64,000 nt of DNA from an uncultured bacterium. GTDB taxonomy: Bacteria; Bacillota; Clostridia; Lachnospirales; Lachnospiraceae. This document shows positions 42,037 through 49,571 of the stretch, one piece after another. The notes under the pieces were generated by a model. The model did no database searches. It was not told where the DNA came from and saw nothing but the letters and a program-made list of their open reading frames with translations. Location: NCBI GenBank assembly GCA_947383005.1, contig CANDBT010000020.1, positions 1 through 64,000 of the forward strand, in the 5' to 3' direction. Position 1 is the first letter of the stretch; every line of letters begins with the position of its first letter. The position numbers and the translations under genes were made by a program.

Positions 42037-42942
42037 CTATTTCACACACCCGATTATCTCCGTAATATTCCCCACATGATTGTCCCGCATAAAATCTTCT
42101 ATCCCCTCGATAATCTCCACCGTCGCATAAGGATTGAAAAAATTGGCTGTACCTACCGACACGGCAGTCGCGCCCGCCATCAAAAACTCCAATGCATCCT
42201 CTGGCGTGACTATGCCTCCCATACCGATAACCGGGATTTTTACGGCTCTGGCCGCTTCATAAACCATCCGGACAGCTATGGGCTTTATCGCCGGGCCAGA
42301 CATGCCGCCGGTCTTATTGGCCAGGGCAAAAGTCCGGCGGGCAATATCAATCTTCATACCGGTCAAGGTATTGATGAGGGAAATCCCGTCAGCCCCTCCC
42401 GCTTCGGCAGCCTTGGCCATCAGGGAGATGTCGGCCACATTAGGGCTAAGCTTCATGATTACCGGCTGCCTGGCATGGGCCTTTACCCCCCGGGTAACTT
42501 TCTCCACCGCTCTGGGGTCCTGGCCAAAAGCTATCCCACCCTCTTTGACGTTGGGACAGGAAATATTTATTTCCAGCAAATCCACCGGCTCCTCCGCCAG
42601 CCGCTCCACAACCTCTTCATAATCTTCAAGTGTTCTGCCGCACACATTCACCATGATTTTGGTGTCATATTGTTTTAAAAACGGAATATCCCTTCGGGCA
42701 AATACCTCAACGCCCGGATTTTGCAAGCCGATAGCATTGAGCATGCCCCCATAAACCTCCGCAACCCGGGGAGTCGGATTGCCCGGCCAGGGAACATTCG
42801 CCACCCCTTTTGTCACCACCGCACCCAAACGGTTTAAATCCACAAATTCACTGTATTCCATACCGCTTCCAAAAGTCCCGGAGGCAGTCATCACCGGATT
42901 GTTCAATTCTATGCCAGCCAGATTTACTTTTGTGTTTATCAC
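42037..42942 (-). CDS. pyrD: Dihydroorotate dehydrogenase, class 1B catalytic subunit
   Basis: A 301-residue FMN enzyme oxidising dihydroorotate to orotate. Motifs: NPVMTASGTFGSGMEYSEF, NAIGLQNPGVE, INISCPNVKEGGIAFGQ with the class 1 catalytic Cys, and PVIGMGGIVTPEDALEFLMA. It needs the PyrK subunit encoded directly upstream to pass electrons to NAD. The start is a GTG at 42942 with AGGAGG; its GTGA overlaps the pyrK stop. Confidence 0.97.
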   Translation of the reverse strand: MINTKVNLAGIELNNPVMTASGTFGSGMEYSEFVDLNRLGAVVTKGVANVPWPGNPTPRVAEVYGGMLNAIGLQNPGVEVFARRDIPFLKQYDTKIMVNVCGRTLEDYEEVVERLAEEPVDLLEINISCPNVKEGGIAFGQDPRAVEKVTRGVKAHARQPVIMKLSPNVADISLMAKAAEAGGADGISLINTLTGMKIDIARRTFALANKTGGMSGPAIKPIAVRMVYEAARAVKIPVIGMGGIVTPEDALEFLMAGATAVSVGTANFFNPYATVEIIEGIEDFMRDNHVGNITEIIGCVK

Positions 42943-43745
42943 AATTCCACCTCCTGTGCCTGGAAAACCGGCCCGTCCTTGCAAATCCGTTTGTTATGCA
43001 CATGGGAATGGGGATCAATATCCTTTGACTGACAGACACAAGCCAGACATGCCCCGACCCCGCAGGCCATCTTCTCTTCCAACGACAGCCAACACTCCAC
43101 GCCCTGCTCCCTGGCATAAGCTTTCACGGCCCGCAGCATAGGCGTCGGTCCGCAGGCATAGATGACTTCGGCCGTCAGCCCGTGGGCTTTAATGGCATCA
43201 ATCACATTTCCTTTTATCCCTGCGCTTCCGTCCTCCGTGGCAACATATACCTTGCCATAAGAAGCAAAATCCTGTTTCAAAAAAAGCTGCCCATCCCGGT
43301 AGCCGAGGACAATCTGCCGTTCTCCTTCCAGTTCCTGTGCCAACCCCAGCATGGGGGGGATACCGATGCCGCCGCCGATAAGAATCGCTTTTTTCTTTTT
43401 ATCCGATGTATCTCCCGCGAAAAAGCCATTCCCCAGCGGCCCCATGACCGACAGGGAATCTCCCGCCTTACAGCGGGAAAATTCTTTCGTGCCTGCTCCT
43501 GCCACCCGATATACAAGCCGAAGCCTGCCTCTCTCTCGATCTATCTGGCAAATACTGACGGGGCGGGGAAGCAGACGGCTTGCGTCTTTGGTATAGACGG
43601 AAACAAACTGCCCCGGCCCGGATTCCCGCACGATTTCGTCAGCTTGAAGCCACAAATCAAAAACCCCTTCCGCCAGCCTTTCCTGGCTGAGCACACCAGC
43701 CCATATTTTTCTCTTCTTCCCCTCAGCCGCTTCTCTTTTTTCCAT
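42939..43745 (-). CDS. pyrK: Dihydroorotate dehydrogenase electron-transfer subunit
   Basis: A 268-residue flavin and iron-sulfur protein moving electrons from PyrD to NAD. It has a ferredoxin-reductase-like FAD domain (RLLPRPVSICQID), the nucleotide-binding AILIGGGIGIPPMLGLAQEL, and the C-terminal 2Fe-2S cluster ligands in MACGVGACLACVC plus a later Cys (RICKDGP). The ATG at 43745 has AAGGAG upstream; a longer frame upstream crosses the MITE-like element and is not real. Confidence 0.96.
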   Translation of the reverse strand: MEKREAAEGKKRKIWAGVLSQERLAEGVFDLWLQADEIVRESGPGQFVSVYTKDASRLLPRPVSICQIDRERGRLRLVYRVAGAGTKEFSRCKAGDSLSVMGPLGNGFFAGDTSDKKKKAILIGGGIGIPPMLGLAQELEGERQIVLGYRDGQLFLKQDFASYGKVYVATEDGSAGIKGNVIDAIKAHGLTAEVIYACGPTPMLRAVKAYAREQGVECWLSLEEKMACGVGACLACVCQSKDIDPHSHVHNKRICKDGPVFQAQEVEL

Positions 43746-43767
43746 GTCGTCTCCTTTTCGGATAAAT

Positions 43768-43845
43768 ATACGGTTCAGACGGGTATCTTCCTGCCCGTCT
43801 GCGCCGGACAAATGCCGGAATGCTACAGCCGGCCAGAACCGTTTC
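43768..43845. mobile_element. MITE-like element between pyrF and pyrK, 78 bp
   Basis: Inverted ends ATACGGTTCAGACGGG and, read backwards, GAAACGGTTCTGGCCGG. The interior contains AGACGGG-loop-CCCGTCT and GCCGGACAAATGCCGG, as in the 20166-20328 and 32276-32385 copies. It sits within the operon, 15 bases after the pyrF stop and 22 bases before the pyrK start, so it is transcribed and may fold as a hairpin. Confidence 0.7.
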
Positions 43846-43860
43846 GATACACAACAATAT

Positions 43861-44778
43861 TTACAGCACGCTGCCAATATCCGCCGCCATATCCAGAACC
43901 GCCTGCCGGGATGCCTCAGCAAAATGCTCCGGTCCGAACTTGGCATATTTTTCCTGTTTATAGGCGGCAATAATCCCCCGTGATGAATTGATAATAGCTC
44001 CCAGGCCATCCTCATTAAAACAAGGCTTCAAATCCTTTGCTGTAGCTCCCTGGGCGCCATAACCGGGTACCAGGAAATATGTATGAGGCATCTGCTTGCG
44101 CAAAACCGCACTCATCTCAGGATAAGTGGCTCCCACGACAGCGCCTACATTACTGTATGAGCCATCCATACAATCCCGTCCCCATTCCACTACCTTCTCT
44201 GCTACCAGCTCGTATAAGGGACGCCCTTCAAATGTTTTATCCTGAAATTCCCCGCTTGATGGATTGGAGGTTTTAACCAGCACAAACAGCCCTTTATCTT
44301 CTGCCTTGCACACATCCACAAAAGGCTTGACCCCATCTGTACCCAGATAAGGATTCACAGTCAAAAAATCTGTATTGAATGCTGTACACAAGGCATTTCC
44401 TACCATGACCTTCCCCAGATGGGCCGTGGCATAAGCTGCCGAAGTAGAACCGATATCGCCCCTCTTGGCATCTCCAATCACCAGCAGCCCTTTTTCCTGG
44501 CAATAACGGACGGTTTTCTCATAAGCCAGCAGCCCCCAGGTCCCAAACTGCTCATACATGGCAATTTGCGGCTTCACACAGGGAACCAGCTCCCATGTAT
44601 AATCAATAATTTCTTTATTGAAGTTCCAAATGGCATCGGCTGCTCCCTCAAGTGTCTCGCCGAAAGTTTTAAAAGAAGCCTGTAAAATATATTCGGGAAT
44701 ATAGCTCAGCATCGGATCCAGCCCCACACAGACAGGGGCTTTCGTTTTCTTTATATTTTGAATTAATTGTTGAATCAT
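43861..44778 (-). CDS. pyrF: Orotidine-5'-phosphate decarboxylase, type 2
   Basis: A 305-residue enzyme of the longer type 2 family converting OMP to UMP. Motifs: APVCVGLDPMLSYIP, VIGDAKRGDIGSTSAAYA with the catalytic Lys and Asp, and FLVPGYGAQGATAKDL. Two ATGs lie in a row; the second, at 44778, has the better distance to AAGGAGG. It is the first gene of the pyr operon, with a promoter at 44817-44845. Confidence 0.96.
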   Translation of the reverse strand: MIQQLIQNIKKTKAPVCVGLDPMLSYIPEYILQASFKTFGETLEGAADAIWNFNKEIIDYTWELVPCVKPQIAMYEQFGTWGLLAYEKTVRYCQEKGLLVIGDAKRGDIGSTSAAYATAHLGKVMVGNALCTAFNTDFLTVNPYLGTDGVKPFVDVCKAEDKGLFVLVKTSNPSSGEFQDKTFEGRPLYELVAEKVVEWGRDCMDGSYSNVGAVVGATYPEMSAVLRKQMPHTYFLVPGYGAQGATAKDLKPCFNEDGLGAIINSSRGIIAAYKQEKYAKFGPEHFAEASRQAVLDMAADIGSVL

Positions 44779-44816
44779 CATGTCCTCCTTGTATGCCGGT
44801 GGGCTTTTATTGTCCC

Positions 44817-44845
44817 ATTTTAACATATGATTGAAACCGTTTCAA
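44817..44845 (-). promoter_or_regulatory. Promoter of the pyr operon with a palindromic operator-like site
   Basis: Minus-strand TTGAAA and TAAAAT are 17 bases apart. The -35 box is half of a perfect 15-bp inverted repeat, TTGAAAC-G-GTTTCAA (44831-44845), placed where a bound protein would block RNA polymerase. It resembles LacI-family operators but is one base shorter than the catabolite-control (cre) consensus core. No PyrR-type attenuator was recognised downstream. Confidence 0.6.
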
Positions 44846-44878
44846 GCAGAATAATCGCGACTGTACCACCCCTTGTTT

Positions 44879-45064
44879 TGTTACTGTTCACAGATACCCT
44901 GTGAACGTAACCGCATATGCCCATACTAAATTGCCTTCGGGTTCTAAGCGCCAGTGGCGCTTGTTTAGAACCGACCGGAACGGAGTGTAGACGGGGCATA
45001 TGCTTTGCTCCCGTAACGATATCTGCCCATGGCTAATCAGAGGAGTGATTAGCCATGGTGTGAA
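44879..45064. repeat. Palindromic intergenic element with inverted ends
   Basis: Ends are GTTACTGTTCACA and, read backwards, GGTTATTGTTCACACC. Inside lies GTTCTAAGCGCCAGTGGCGC continuing into TTGTTTAGAACCGACCGGAA (44941-44980), related to the cores at 47095-47190 and 48291-48385, and the inverted pair CCATGGCTAATCA...TGATTAGCCATGG (45026-45057). No coding capacity is seen; it fills most of the gap between pyrF and the acetyltransferase gene. Confidence 0.6.
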
Positions 45065-45111
45065 CAATAACCTTGTTTTTTCCATCTATTTCCTGTATAT
45101 TAATAAAGTAC

Positions 45112-45190
45112 TCCTATAGTAGAACTTATCGGAAATTGCACGGGGATTTCCGATAAAAGGCACAGCTTTTTGTTCCGCAAATGAAAGGAA
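45112..45190. repeat. Single unit related to the 49.6-kb hairpin array
   Basis: CCTATAGTAGAACTTATCGG is followed by AAATTGCACGGGGATTTCCG and ATAAAAGGCACAGCTTTTTG. The order of constant pieces (CCTAT, AACTTAT, ATAAAAGGC) is that of the array at 49572-49810, but the arms of the first stem are CGGAAAT/ATTTCCG instead of CAGAATTTGC/GCAAATTTTG. It lies just before the acetyltransferase start codon. Confidence 0.6.
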
Positions 45191-45202
45191 TATCCTGTTC
45201 TC

Positions 45203-46024
45203 ATGAAAAAACATATTTTTATCCGCCATATACAAAAACTCACCAAACAACAGCAGCAATCTCTCCGCCTTCTGGCCGCCTGCTGCCAAAAACATGACCA
45301 GATCTCTCTGTCCTGCCCCACAGTAGAAGATGGTTTCCGTTCCCACTATTTGATGACGGGAGAAGACGGCAAGCTGCTGGCTGCCCTGTCCCTGGCCCAC
45401 ATCAATTCCAAAGAGGCTGAATGCACCGCTTTTACCCACCCTGCCTGCAGGAGAAGGGGATATTTCTCCCGCCTTTTTCGTCTTGCCAAAAAAGAATGCG
45501 AAGACCAAGCCATATCCTTTCTCGTTTCGGAGAATTGCCCGGATACCATAGCTGTTTTAAAACACCTGGGCGCCCGGTTGCAAAATCAGGAATATCGGAT
45601 GGACTATCTTCTTTCAAATACTCCCCACTCATTTTCTGACTGCGCATTTTCTGTCCGCGCAGAAGCAGCCATACTTAGCGCGCCAAAAAACATCAGGGGC
45701 AATTCTGCCCTCTGGACTTTATCCCTGCCGGCTCCCATGGAGCATGCTGCCGCTTCTGTGATACCGGCCGGCTTGTGCCTCACATCACCGGCCGGCCCGG
45801 ACAGTATCTGCCTGCACCATGTGAAAATCCGTCCAAGCCTTCGCAGGCAGGGTCTGGGGTTTTTGATGATTCTGATGCTCCTGTCCCGCCTCCGTCAGGA
45901 ACATATCAGCCATGTTATCCTCCATGTTTCCGGTGACAATTTCCCTGCTGTTTCCCTATATAAAAAAGCCGGGTTTTCCATTACCGAAACCCTGGCTTTT
46001 TATCAAATTCAGTTCCCTGATTAA
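45203..46024 (+). CDS. GNAT-family N-acetyltransferase, two-domain
   Basis: A 273-residue protein with two GNAT folds. The N-terminal half has the acetyl-CoA motif FTHPACRRRGYFSRLFRLAK and DTIAVLKHLGA; the C-terminal half has VKIRPSLRRQGLGFLMILML and NFPAVSLYKKAGF. Both retain the Arg/Gln-x-x-Gly-x-Gly/Ala loop to a degree. The substrate is unknown; tandem GNAT proteins act on amines, aminoacyl groups or mycothiol-like thiols. It is one of few plus-strand genes here, with AAAGGA upstream, and converges with the alarmone synthetase gene. Confidence 0.85.
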   Translation: MKKHIFIRHIQKLTKQQQQSLRLLAACCQKHDQISLSCPTVEDGFRSHYLMTGEDGKLLAALSLAHINSKEAECTAFTHPACRRRGYFSRLFRLAKKECEDQAISFLVSENCPDTIAVLKHLGARLQNQEYRMDYLLSNTPHSFSDCAFSVRAEAAILSAPKNIRGNSALWTLSLPAPMEHAAASVIPAGLCLTSPAGPDSICLHHVKIRPSLRRQGLGFLMILMLLSRLRQEHISHVILHVSGDNFPAVSLYKKAGFSITETLAFYQIQFPD

Positions 46025-46039
46025 TCGATTTTCATTTCT

Positions 46040-46741
46040 CTAACTGTGTTCCCGCGCTTCAATGCTTTTGCGTATCTCCTGCATCCATTGATCCGTCCCC
46101 GCAATCATGTCCGCGCATTGACGCAGCTCCTCGCCAATCTCCTCCGCCACATCCCCGATATTCTTTTTATACTTTAATTGATGGTCAAGACTGGCCCAGA
46201 AATCCATAGCGATAGTCCTGATCTGAACCTCTACCCTCACGTTTTCCTTCCGATCCGATAAAAACACCGGCACTTCAATAATCAAATGATAGCTGCGATA
46301 ACCGTTATCCTTAGGATTCTTGATATAATCCTTGATTTCAATTACCGTCACATCATCCTGGCTGACCAGCATATGGGCTACCGCGTAAATATCATCCAAA
46401 AAAGAACAAATTACCCGAACTCCTGCGATGTCATTTAAATTTCCCATCATTGATTCCAAAGTAATCGGCAGATTTCGCCGTTTGAGCTTCCCGACAATGC
46501 TCTTAGGCTTCTTCACCCGGGACTTGATCATCTCAATCGGGTTGTGCTGACTTCGTATGGATAATTCGTCATTGAGCACTTCCAGTTTTGTTTTTACCGC
46601 ACGAATCGCACACGAATAAATCATGATTGCTTCCTGAAACTCTTTTGCCTGACTAAGCAAATCTTCCGGCACCTTTACCAGACTGGGTACACTTACTACA
46701 GATTGATCCAATCCACTGTTGGGATTAATACGAGTATCCAT
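46040..46741 (-). CDS. Small alarmone (ppGpp) synthetase, RelQ type
   Basis: A 233-residue RelA/SpoT-domain protein without hydrolase, TGS or ACT domains, matching the small alarmone synthetases that make (p)ppGpp in Firmicutes. Motifs: HNPIEMIKSRVKKPKSIVGK, GVRVICSFLDDIYAVAHML, IKDYIKNPKDNGYRSYHLII and VEVQIRTIAMDFWASLDHQL. It would respond to cell-wall or starvation stress. AGAGGTG precedes the start. Whether it is RelQ or RelP in the strict sense cannot be decided here. Confidence 0.9.
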   Translation of the reverse strand: MDTRINPNSGLDQSVVSVPSLVKVPEDLLSQAKEFQEAIMIYSCAIRAVKTKLEVLNDELSIRSQHNPIEMIKSRVKKPKSIVGKLKRRNLPITLESMMGNLNDIAGVRVICSFLDDIYAVAHMLVSQDDVTVIEIKDYIKNPKDNGYRSYHLIIEVPVFLSDRKENVRVEVQIRTIAMDFWASLDHQLKYKKNIGDVAEEIGEELRQCADMIAGTDQWMQEIRKSIEAREHS

Positions 46742-46882
46742 TCCTATACACCTCTTGACTCTGCTTGCTCATAAGTAATAATTACCATATCCAGTTCCTA
46801 TCATAACTCGTTCCTACCGGTTATGCAAGCATTACTTTGTTAGCGGTTACTGCTCACAGGTTCTGCAATAACGATTCAAAAA

Positions 46883-47074
46883 TTATCCGAATATAAGCTT
46901 TGATCCTATGGCCGTTACCGCCCCGTTATGATTAGCCGGCCTGCTGACAAGAATAAAAATATCCTTAGTTAAAGGCTTTACTTTTTCTTTAAATATGATA
47001 TCCTTATTGAATAGGTAAAAATCATTTTGCCCATTATGATACGAATACGTGTCTGTATTTACGACAGCAGCCAT
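46883..47074 (-). CDS. Possible small protein or gene remnant
   Basis: From the ATG at 47074 (AAAGGGAA just before it) a 63-codon frame has natural composition (TDTYSYHNGQNDFYLFNKD; LTKDIFILVSRPANHNGA). The open frame extends upstream through the palindromic repeat at 47095-47190, which is clearly not coding. No family is recognised. It may be the 3' remnant of a gene cut by the repeat, or a small intact gene. The rest of 46742-46882 shows only short inverted sequence (GTTACTGCTCACAGG near 46846). Confidence 0.35.
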   Translation of the reverse strand: MAAVVNTDTYSYHNGQNDFYLFNKDIIFKEKVKPLTKDIFILVSRPANHNGAVTAIGSKLIFG

Positions 47075-47094
47075 TTCCCTTTGCGCGGAGTGGG

Positions 47095-47190
47095 CTCTAC
47101 GTTCCACTTCGGTCGTTGCTAAACGAGTGCCACTGGCACTCAGCAACCTCGCGGAGCGTTTTTGGTATCATAAGGCACACTTTCCTATGA
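47095..47190 (-). repeat. Left copy of a 96-bp inverted repeat flanking mrp
   Basis: Read on the minus strand, TCATAGGAAAGTGTGCCTTA leads to ATGATACC, ACGCTCCGC, GGTTGCTGAGTGCCAGTGGC, ACTCGTTTAGCAAC and GACCGAAGTGGAACGTAGA. The copy at 48291-48385 has the same order on the opposite strand with about ten differences by eye. The core is a hairpin, GTTGCT-x-AGTGCC with GGCACT-AGCAAC. Confidence 0.75.
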
Positions 47191-47239
47191 TAAGAAAAAT
47201 GCTGCCTCTTCCGGCGGCTAATGAATGGAGGAATTATAC

Positions 47240-48085
47240 ATGAGCGAAGCAATTGAAAACTGTACCCATGACTGCGGCTCCTGTGAAGCCAACTGCAGCA
47301 GCCGTACCACTGACCGCACCAGTTTTTTGGAACCTTTGAATCCGGCCAGCTCCATAGACAAAGTCATCGGCATTGTCAGCGGTAAAGGCGGTGTGGGCAA
47401 ATCTTTGGTTACTTCTCTTCTCGCTGTCCAAATGAATGCCAAAGGGAAGCACACCGCTATTCTTGACGCAGATATCACCGGACCTTCTATTCCAAAAGCT
47501 TTCGGACTGGGTACAGACGGCCTCAGCGTAACACCTGACGGACTGATGGTTCCGGCCACCACGGCAACCGGTATTGATATTATGTCTGCCAATCTGCTTT
47601 TAGACCACGATACCGACCCGGTTATCTGGCGCGGCCCGGTCATCGCCGGAGCCGTAAAGCAATTCTGGCAGGAAGCCCTGTGGGAAAATGTGGATTATCT
47701 GTTTGTTGATATGCCTCCCGGAACCGGGGACGTACCGCTTACCGTGTTCCAGTCTCTTCCGGTCAACGGAATTATTATTGTGACTTCTCCTCAGGAGCTG
47801 GTTTCCATGATCGTGTCTAAAGCAGTCAACATGGCCAAGAAAATGGATATCCCTATCCTTGGCCTGGTAGAAAACATGAGTTATCTGGAATGTCCCGATT
47901 GCGGAAAGAAAATTTCTGTATTCGGCGAAAGCCATATCGATGAAATTGCAAAAGAATTCGGCCTTCCGGTGCTGGCCAAATTGCCCATCGCCCCGGCTAT
48001 AGCCGAACATGTAGATGCAGGAACTATCGAATATCTGAAAGAAGACTGGATGAAAGACGCCGTTGAAAAACTGCTGGCCCTGTAA
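47240..48085 (+). CDS. mrp: Mrp/NBP35-family ATPase, iron-sulfur cluster carrier
   Basis: A 281-residue P-loop ATPase that carries and transfers iron-sulfur clusters in the cytoplasm. It has an N-terminal Cys cluster (CTHDCGSCEANC), a deviant Walker A (GIVSGKGGVGKSLVTSLLAV), LDADITGPSIPKAFGL, VDMPPGTGDVPLT and a C-terminal Cys-x-x-Cys (ECPDCGKKI) expected to bind the cluster at the dimer interface. The ATG at 47240 has GGAGG upstream. It is an isolated plus-strand gene enclosed by inverted palindromic repeats and followed by a long hairpin. Confidence 0.95.
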   Translation: MSEAIENCTHDCGSCEANCSSRTTDRTSFLEPLNPASSIDKVIGIVSGKGGVGKSLVTSLLAVQMNAKGKHTAILDADITGPSIPKAFGLGTDGLSVTPDGLMVPATTATGIDIMSANLLLDHDTDPVIWRGPVIAGAVKQFWQEALWENVDYLFVDMPPGTGDVPLTVFQSLPVNGIIIVTSPQELVSMIVSKAVNMAKKMDIPILGLVENMSYLECPDCGKKISVFGESHIDEIAKEFGLPVLAKLPIAPAIAEHVDAGTIEYLKEDWMKDAVEKLLAL

Positions 48086-48097
48086 TCCGACTTTTGA

Positions 48098-48191
48098 GCT
48101 GTTGCAAAATAACAGACGTATACAATATATGGCATAGTAGTCACGCGTACTCTTGCCATATATTGTAGAAATACTGAATATTGCAACAGCC
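48098..48191 (+). terminator. Long two-part hairpin after mrp
   Basis: Outer arms GCTGTTGCAA/TTGCAACAGC and inner arms TACAATATATGGCA/TGCCATATATTGTA (perfect 14 bp) lie just after the stop codon and are followed by CCCCTTTTT. It can terminate mrp transcription but is far longer than needed, and may itself be a repeat element. Confidence 0.6.
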
Positions 48192-48258
48192 CCTTTTTCT
48201 ATATGCGCAGCCCCATGCAAAGAAAGTATGCCGCAGAAGCGGCGCATGGGAGCGCGGC

Positions 48259-48435
48259 GAGTAGGGGAAGATGGTTATTTCCTACTCGATTCATAGGAAA
48301 ATACATCTTATGATACAAAAACGCTCCGCTTAGGTTGCTGAGTGCCAGTAGCACTCGTTTAGCAACAACCGAAGTGGAACGTAGACGTACTGCGGCGAGC
48401 CGCACGGCGAGTAGGGGGGAAAACTCCTCCTACTC
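48259..48435. repeat. Two GAGTAGG/CCTACTC hairpins bracketing the right mrp repeat
   Basis: GAGTAGG...CCTACTC occurs at 48259-48287 and again at 48409-48435, each preceded by GCG(C/A)GGC or GCACGGC. The pair brackets the copy of the mrp-flanking repeat at 48291-48385, as if that element had been inserted into, or copied with, a smaller palindrome. Nothing here looks coding. Confidence 0.6.
48291..48385 (+). repeat. Right copy of the inverted repeat flanking mrp
   Basis: Begins TCATAGGAAAATACATCTTA and ends CCGAAGTGGAACGTAGA, in opposite orientation to the copy at 47095-47190. The hairpin core reads GGTTGCTGAGTGCCAGTAGC then ACTCGTTTAGCAAC. Confidence 0.75.
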
Positions 48436-48483
48436 GATAAGAAAAATCCATCCCATGAAAACCGACATGATTTTTGCCAAATT

Positions 48484-49350
48484 TTATGTCGGCGAATGTA
48501 CTCCCAGCCATTCACGAAGCTCCTCCAACCGTTTTTCGGTATCTTTCCGCCCCAGGTCATAAACTTGCTGCAGTTTTTCCGGGTTACTCTCCATCCGGCC
48601 TATTGTCAACTCCCGGCTCGGACGGAGGACAAACACTTTTCCGTCCCGCTCCAGCTTACGGATATAAGCAAGTTTTTTATTGTATTGAATATGGCGCAGT
48701 CTCATGGCCTTTAAAAATTGGGGATATCTGGCATAGAGAAACTCGCCCAGCCGTTTCCTCTCCGGTTCTTTATGATATCCTTCATGGCGAGTCAATACCA
48801 CCACCGTTTTTTGATAACCCATTTTTCTGAATGCTTCCACCGGTATGCTATCCGTACAAGCTCCGTCCAACAGTTTCATCCCCCTTACGCGGACAACCCT
48901 GGATATATATGGCAAAGACGCCGAAGCCCGCATAATATCCACATCTTTCTTCATATCTTTTATCTGCAAATATTCCGGCCTTCCCGTTTCCAAATTGCTG
49001 CATACCGCATAAAACTTTGTTTTTGAGCGTTTAAATGCCTCATAATCATAGGGGTCCAGCCGAACAGGAATATCTTGATAGCAAAATTTTGCCCCTACCA
49101 TATTTCCCGTCAGCAAAAGGCTGCGCAGGCTCATAAAGCGCCAGTCCTGACAATACCGCTTGTAGTAGCGAAGGCTTCTGCCCTTTTGCCCAGATAGATA
49201 AGAGCAGCCCTGGATTACTCCGGCCGACACGCCAATCACACCATCAAAAGAAATTCCCTGTTCCAAAAACACATCCAGCGCTCCCGCCGTATACATTCCG
49301 CGCATTCCGCCGCCTTCCAGCACCAAGCCGCTCTTTACGTCATATTCCAT
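48484..49350 (-). CDS. Patatin-like phospholipase
   Basis: A 288-residue acyl hydrolase of the RssA/YjjU-like bacterial patatin group. It has the oxyanion-hole motif LVLEGGGMRGMYTAGALD, the nucleophile Ser in GVIGVSAGVIQG (Gly-x-Ser-x-Gly) and the catalytic Asp in KLLDGACTDSIP (Asp-Gly-Ala). No signal peptide, so it acts in the cytoplasm or at the inner membrane face. Substrate unknown. AGGAAAAG lies upstream of the ATG. The stop codon lies next to the palindromic repeat cluster. Confidence 0.9.
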   Translation of the reverse strand: MEYDVKSGLVLEGGGMRGMYTAGALDVFLEQGISFDGVIGVSAGVIQGCSYLSGQKGRSLRYYKRYCQDWRFMSLRSLLLTGNMVGAKFCYQDIPVRLDPYDYEAFKRSKTKFYAVCSNLETGRPEYLQIKDMKKDVDIMRASASLPYISRVVRVRGMKLLDGACTDSIPVEAFRKMGYQKTVVVLTRHEGYHKEPERKRLGEFLYARYPQFLKAMRLRHIQYNKKLAYIRKLERDGKVFVLRPSRELTIGRMESNPEKLQQVYDLGRKDTEKRLEELREWLGVHSPT

Positions 49351-49571
49351 CTTTACTGCTTTTCCTCCTGTTTCCCTTTGCCCAATCCTAATGATACCGC
49401 CGATTGTTTTGCACTATATACTTTCACAATACTAAAACACCTCAAATCCGCACATTTTTTCTGCGAAATGGCTTCTTCTCGGTGTTTTCGCGGATTCCAA
49501 AATCCAAAATCCCTTGCAAGCGAAACTTGCATGGGATTATCAACCTTTTTGGCCTTGGCATCATTCATCAT

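Noticed and set aside
44888..45085. 65-codon minus-strand frame in the pyrF upstream gap
   Set aside because: It lies wholly inside the palindromic element at 44879-45064 and is explained by it.
49353..49571. 72-codon minus-strand frame between the patatin gene and the hairpin array
   Set aside because: It has no SD, its start lies at the edge of the repeat array, and part of it is a short palindrome (CTTGCAAGCGAAACTTGCATG), so it is more likely repeat-derived than a gene.
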